64,000 nt of DNA from Ascidia mentula (lineage: Eukaryota; Chordata; Ascidiacea; Phlebobranchia; Ascidiidae), in contig OX387197.1 of the NCBI GenBank assembly GCA_947561715.1, positions 15,869,001 to 15,933,000 on the forward strand, in the 5' to 3' direction. The position numbers were made by a program, and so were the translations under genes. The stretch's first letter is position 1. Each line of letters begins with the position of its first letter. The notes below the pieces were generated by a model. The model saw nothing but the letters and a program-made list of their open reading frames with translations, had not been told where the DNA came from and did not search any database. This document shows positions 62,253 through 64,000 of this stretch, piece after piece.

Positions 62253-63280
62253 GGCTGGACTCTGTTTTTTTCGAGCCCCCAGCCCACTTAACAATGGGAG
62301 GTTAAGACTGGGTGGGATAGGCTGGACTCTGTTTTTTTCGCGACCAACTTAACAATGGGCGAGATATGGCCGAAGTTAAGACTGGGTGGGATAGGCTGGA
62401 CTCTGTTTTTTTCGAGCCCCAAGCCCACTTAACAATGGGAGACATAGGCTGGACTCTGTTTTTTTCGCGACCCACTTAACAATGAGCGAGATAGGGCTGA
62501 AGTTAAGACTGGGTGGGATAGGCTGGACTCTGTTTTTTTCGAGCCCCAAGCCCACTTAACAATGGGAGACATAGGCTGGACTCTGTTTTTTTCGCGACCC
62601 ACTTAACAATGGGCGAGATAGGGCCGAAGTTAAGACTGGGTGGGATAGGCTGGACTCTGTTCTTTTCGAGCCCCAAGCCCACTTAACAATGGGAGACATA
62701 GGCTGGACTCTGTTTTTTTCGCGACCCACTTAACAATGGGCGAGATAGGGCTGAAGTTAAGACTGGGTGGGATAGGCTGGACTTTTTTTCGAGCCCCAAG
62801 CCCACTTAACAATGGGAGACATAGGCTGGACTCTGTTTTTTTCGCGACCCACCTAACAATGGGCGAGATAGGGCCGAAGTTAAGACTGGGTGGGATAGGC
62901 TGGACTCTGTTTTTTTCGAGCCCCAAGCCCACTTAACAATGGGAGACATAGGCTGGACTCTGTTTTTTTCGCGACCCACTTAACAATGGGCGAGATAGGG
63001 CCGAAGTTAAGACTGGGTGGGATAGGCTGGACTCTGTTTTTTTCGCGACCCACTTAACAATGGGCGAGATAGGGCCGAAGTTAAGACTGGGTGGGATAGG
63101 CTGGACTCTGTTTTTTTCGAGCCCCAAGCCCACTTAACAATGGGAGACATGGGCTGGACTCTGTTTTTTTCGCGACCCACTTAACAATGGGCGAGATAGG
63201 GCTGAAGTTAAGACTGGGTGGGATAGGCTGGACTCTGTTTTTTTCGAGCCCCCAGCCCACTTAACAATGGGAGACATAGG
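60960..63280 (+). repeat. 2.3-kb duplication (offset 13,787 from 47.2-49.5 kb)
   Basis: It repeats roughly 47,173-49,493, with the same truncated unit, 4-bp head deletion, CACCTAAC and CATGGGCTGG. After it one 127-bp unit is missing relative to 49.4-49.6 kb and the alignment continues at offset 13,660. Confidence 0.78.
62253..62319 (+). repeat. Truncated 67-bp unit, copy 13
   Basis: It has the same join and is a copy of 48466-48532 at offset 13,787, with the 4-bp head deletion downstream. Confidence 0.93.
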
Positions 63281-64000
63281 CTGGAATCTGTTTTTTTCGC
63301 GACCAACTTAACAATGGGCGAGATAGGGCCGAAGTTAAGACTGGGTGGGATAGGCTGGACTCTGTTTTTTTCGAGCCCCAAGCCCACTTAACAATGGGAG
63401 ACATAGGCTGGACTCTGTTTTTTTCGCGACCCACTTAACAATGGGCGAGATAGGGCCGAAGTTAAGACTGGGTGGGATAGGCTGGACTCTATTTTTTTCG
63501 AGCCCCAAGCCCACTTAACAATGGGAGACATAGGCTGGACTCTGTTTTTTTCGCGACCCACTTAACAATGGGCGAGATAGGGCCGAAGTTAAGACTGGGT
63601 GGGATAGGCTGGACTCTGTTTTTTTCGAGCCCCAAGCCCACTTAACAATGGGAGACATAGGCTGGACTCTGTTTTTTTCGCGTCCCACTTAACAATGGGC
63701 GAGATAGGGCTGAAGTTAAAACTGGGTGGGATAGGCTGGACTCTGTTTTTTTCGAGCCCCAAGCCCACTTAACAATGGGAGACATAGGCTGGACTCTGTT
63801 TTTTTCGCGACCCACTTAACAATGGGCGAGACAGGGCCGAAGTTAAGACTGGGTGGGATAGGCTGGACTCTGTTTTTTTCGAGCCCCAAGCCCACTTAAC
63901 AATGGGAGACATAGGCTGGACTCTGTTTTTTTCGCGACCCACTTAACAATGGGCGAGATAGGGCCGAAGTTAAGACTGGGTGGGATAGGCTGGACTCTGT
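62253..64000 (+). repeat. Segment 12 (partial, runs off the window)
   Basis: Composition: 12 full units, 2 solitary B, one 67-bp unit, one 4-bp head deletion at about 62,782 and 13 bases of a new A. It repeats 48466 onward at offset 13,787 until one 127-bp unit is missing after about 63.2 kb. Confidence 0.87.

Larger units (their letters stand above)
1..64000 (+). repeat. 127-bp satellite array, covers whole window
   Basis: The window consists only of head-to-tail copies of a 127-bp unit and its length variants, all in one orientation. Counting variants gives an exact balance: 14 + 453x127 + 74x74 + 13x67 + 47 + 53 + 11 - 12 - 4 + 13 = 64,000. The terms are leading bases, full units, solitary B units, truncated units, one B/A hybrid, one extra A, T8 insertions, 4-bp deletions, 1-bp deletions and trailing bases. 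No gene, transposon or unique spacer is left over. Copies differ from one another at only a few positions, and the same variants recur in blocks, which indicates concerted evolution by block amplification. The array starts 14 bases before an A half-unit and ends 13 bases into one, so it runs on past both edges. The type of DNA is seen directly; a heterochromatic or centromeric location is inference. Confidence 0.98.

Noticed and set aside
1-64000. CRISPR-like array of direct repeats
   Set aside because: There are no unique spacers; every base between shared boxes is itself repeated, and the unit is a plain tandem satellite.
1-64000. Series of intrinsic terminators (T7 tracts)
   Set aside because: There is no consistent GC-rich hairpin directly upstream of the T runs, and the tracts occur about every 64 bp with no genes. 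They are part of the satellite.
1-64000. CENP-B box or transposon termini
   Set aside because: I found no match to the CENP-B box pattern. TTAA occurs up to three times per unit but without any inserted element or target duplication.
1-64000. Inverted blocks or orientation switches
   Set aside because: All units I read, and the length balance, fit one orientation only.

Overview
The whole 64,000-base window is one uninterrupted array of tandemly repeated satellite DNA. I find no protein-coding gene, RNA gene, transposon, CRISPR array or unique sequence in it. Both ends are cut inside a repeat unit, so the array continues beyond the window on both sides. All units lie in the same orientation. 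Base composition is balanced (the reference unit is about 50% G+C). A long, hierarchically ordered satellite of this kind indicates a eukaryotic chromosome, most likely constitutive heterochromatin such as a centromeric, pericentromeric or sex-chromosome block. I do not recognise the repeat family and cannot name the organism.

The basic unit is 127 bp and is itself an old dimer. Half-unit A (53 bp) and half-unit B (74 bp) share a 21-bp head, which starts GGCTGGACTCTG and runs into a T7 tract and CG, and a 16-bp box (CCCACTTAACAATGGG). They differ in the linker between head and box (9 bp in A, 3 bp in B) and in the tail (7 bp in A, 34 bp in B). The length of the window balances to the base as 14 leading bases, 453 A+B units, 74 solitary B units, 13 truncated 67-bp units, one 47-bp B/A hybrid, one extra A, eleven +1-bp T8 variants, three 4-bp deletions, four 1-bp deletions and 13 trailing bases. 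No inserted foreign sequence is needed.

Above the 127-bp level there are higher-order repeats (HORs). The 67-bp truncated unit recurs 13 times and divides the window into segments. From about 6 to 26.5 kb there are three blocks of 6.5-7.0 kb, built partly from 1.4-1.7 kb sub-repeats that carry the T8 marker. From about 31 to 38 kb the array changes to 2.3-2.7 kb repeats rich in solitary B units. From about 44.5 kb to the end a second domain appears, with spacings of 1.16, 1.92, 3.01, 3.33 and 4.37 kb, its own markers (a TCACGA variant, a 4-bp head deletion, a CACCTAAC box variant), few solitary B units, and large near-identical duplications at offsets of 4,490, 11,868 and 13,787 bp. The first 6 kb is a third, mixed stretch that shares markers with the right-hand domain.

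Nothing here acts as a gene set. The biologically interesting points are the recombination history recorded in the array, the near-helical spacing of the T tracts (53 and 74 bp, about 5 and 7 turns), and an AACAATGG element in every half-unit (about 995 positions) that matches the SOX/HMG-box consensus. The short reading frames in the array are by-products of the repeat.
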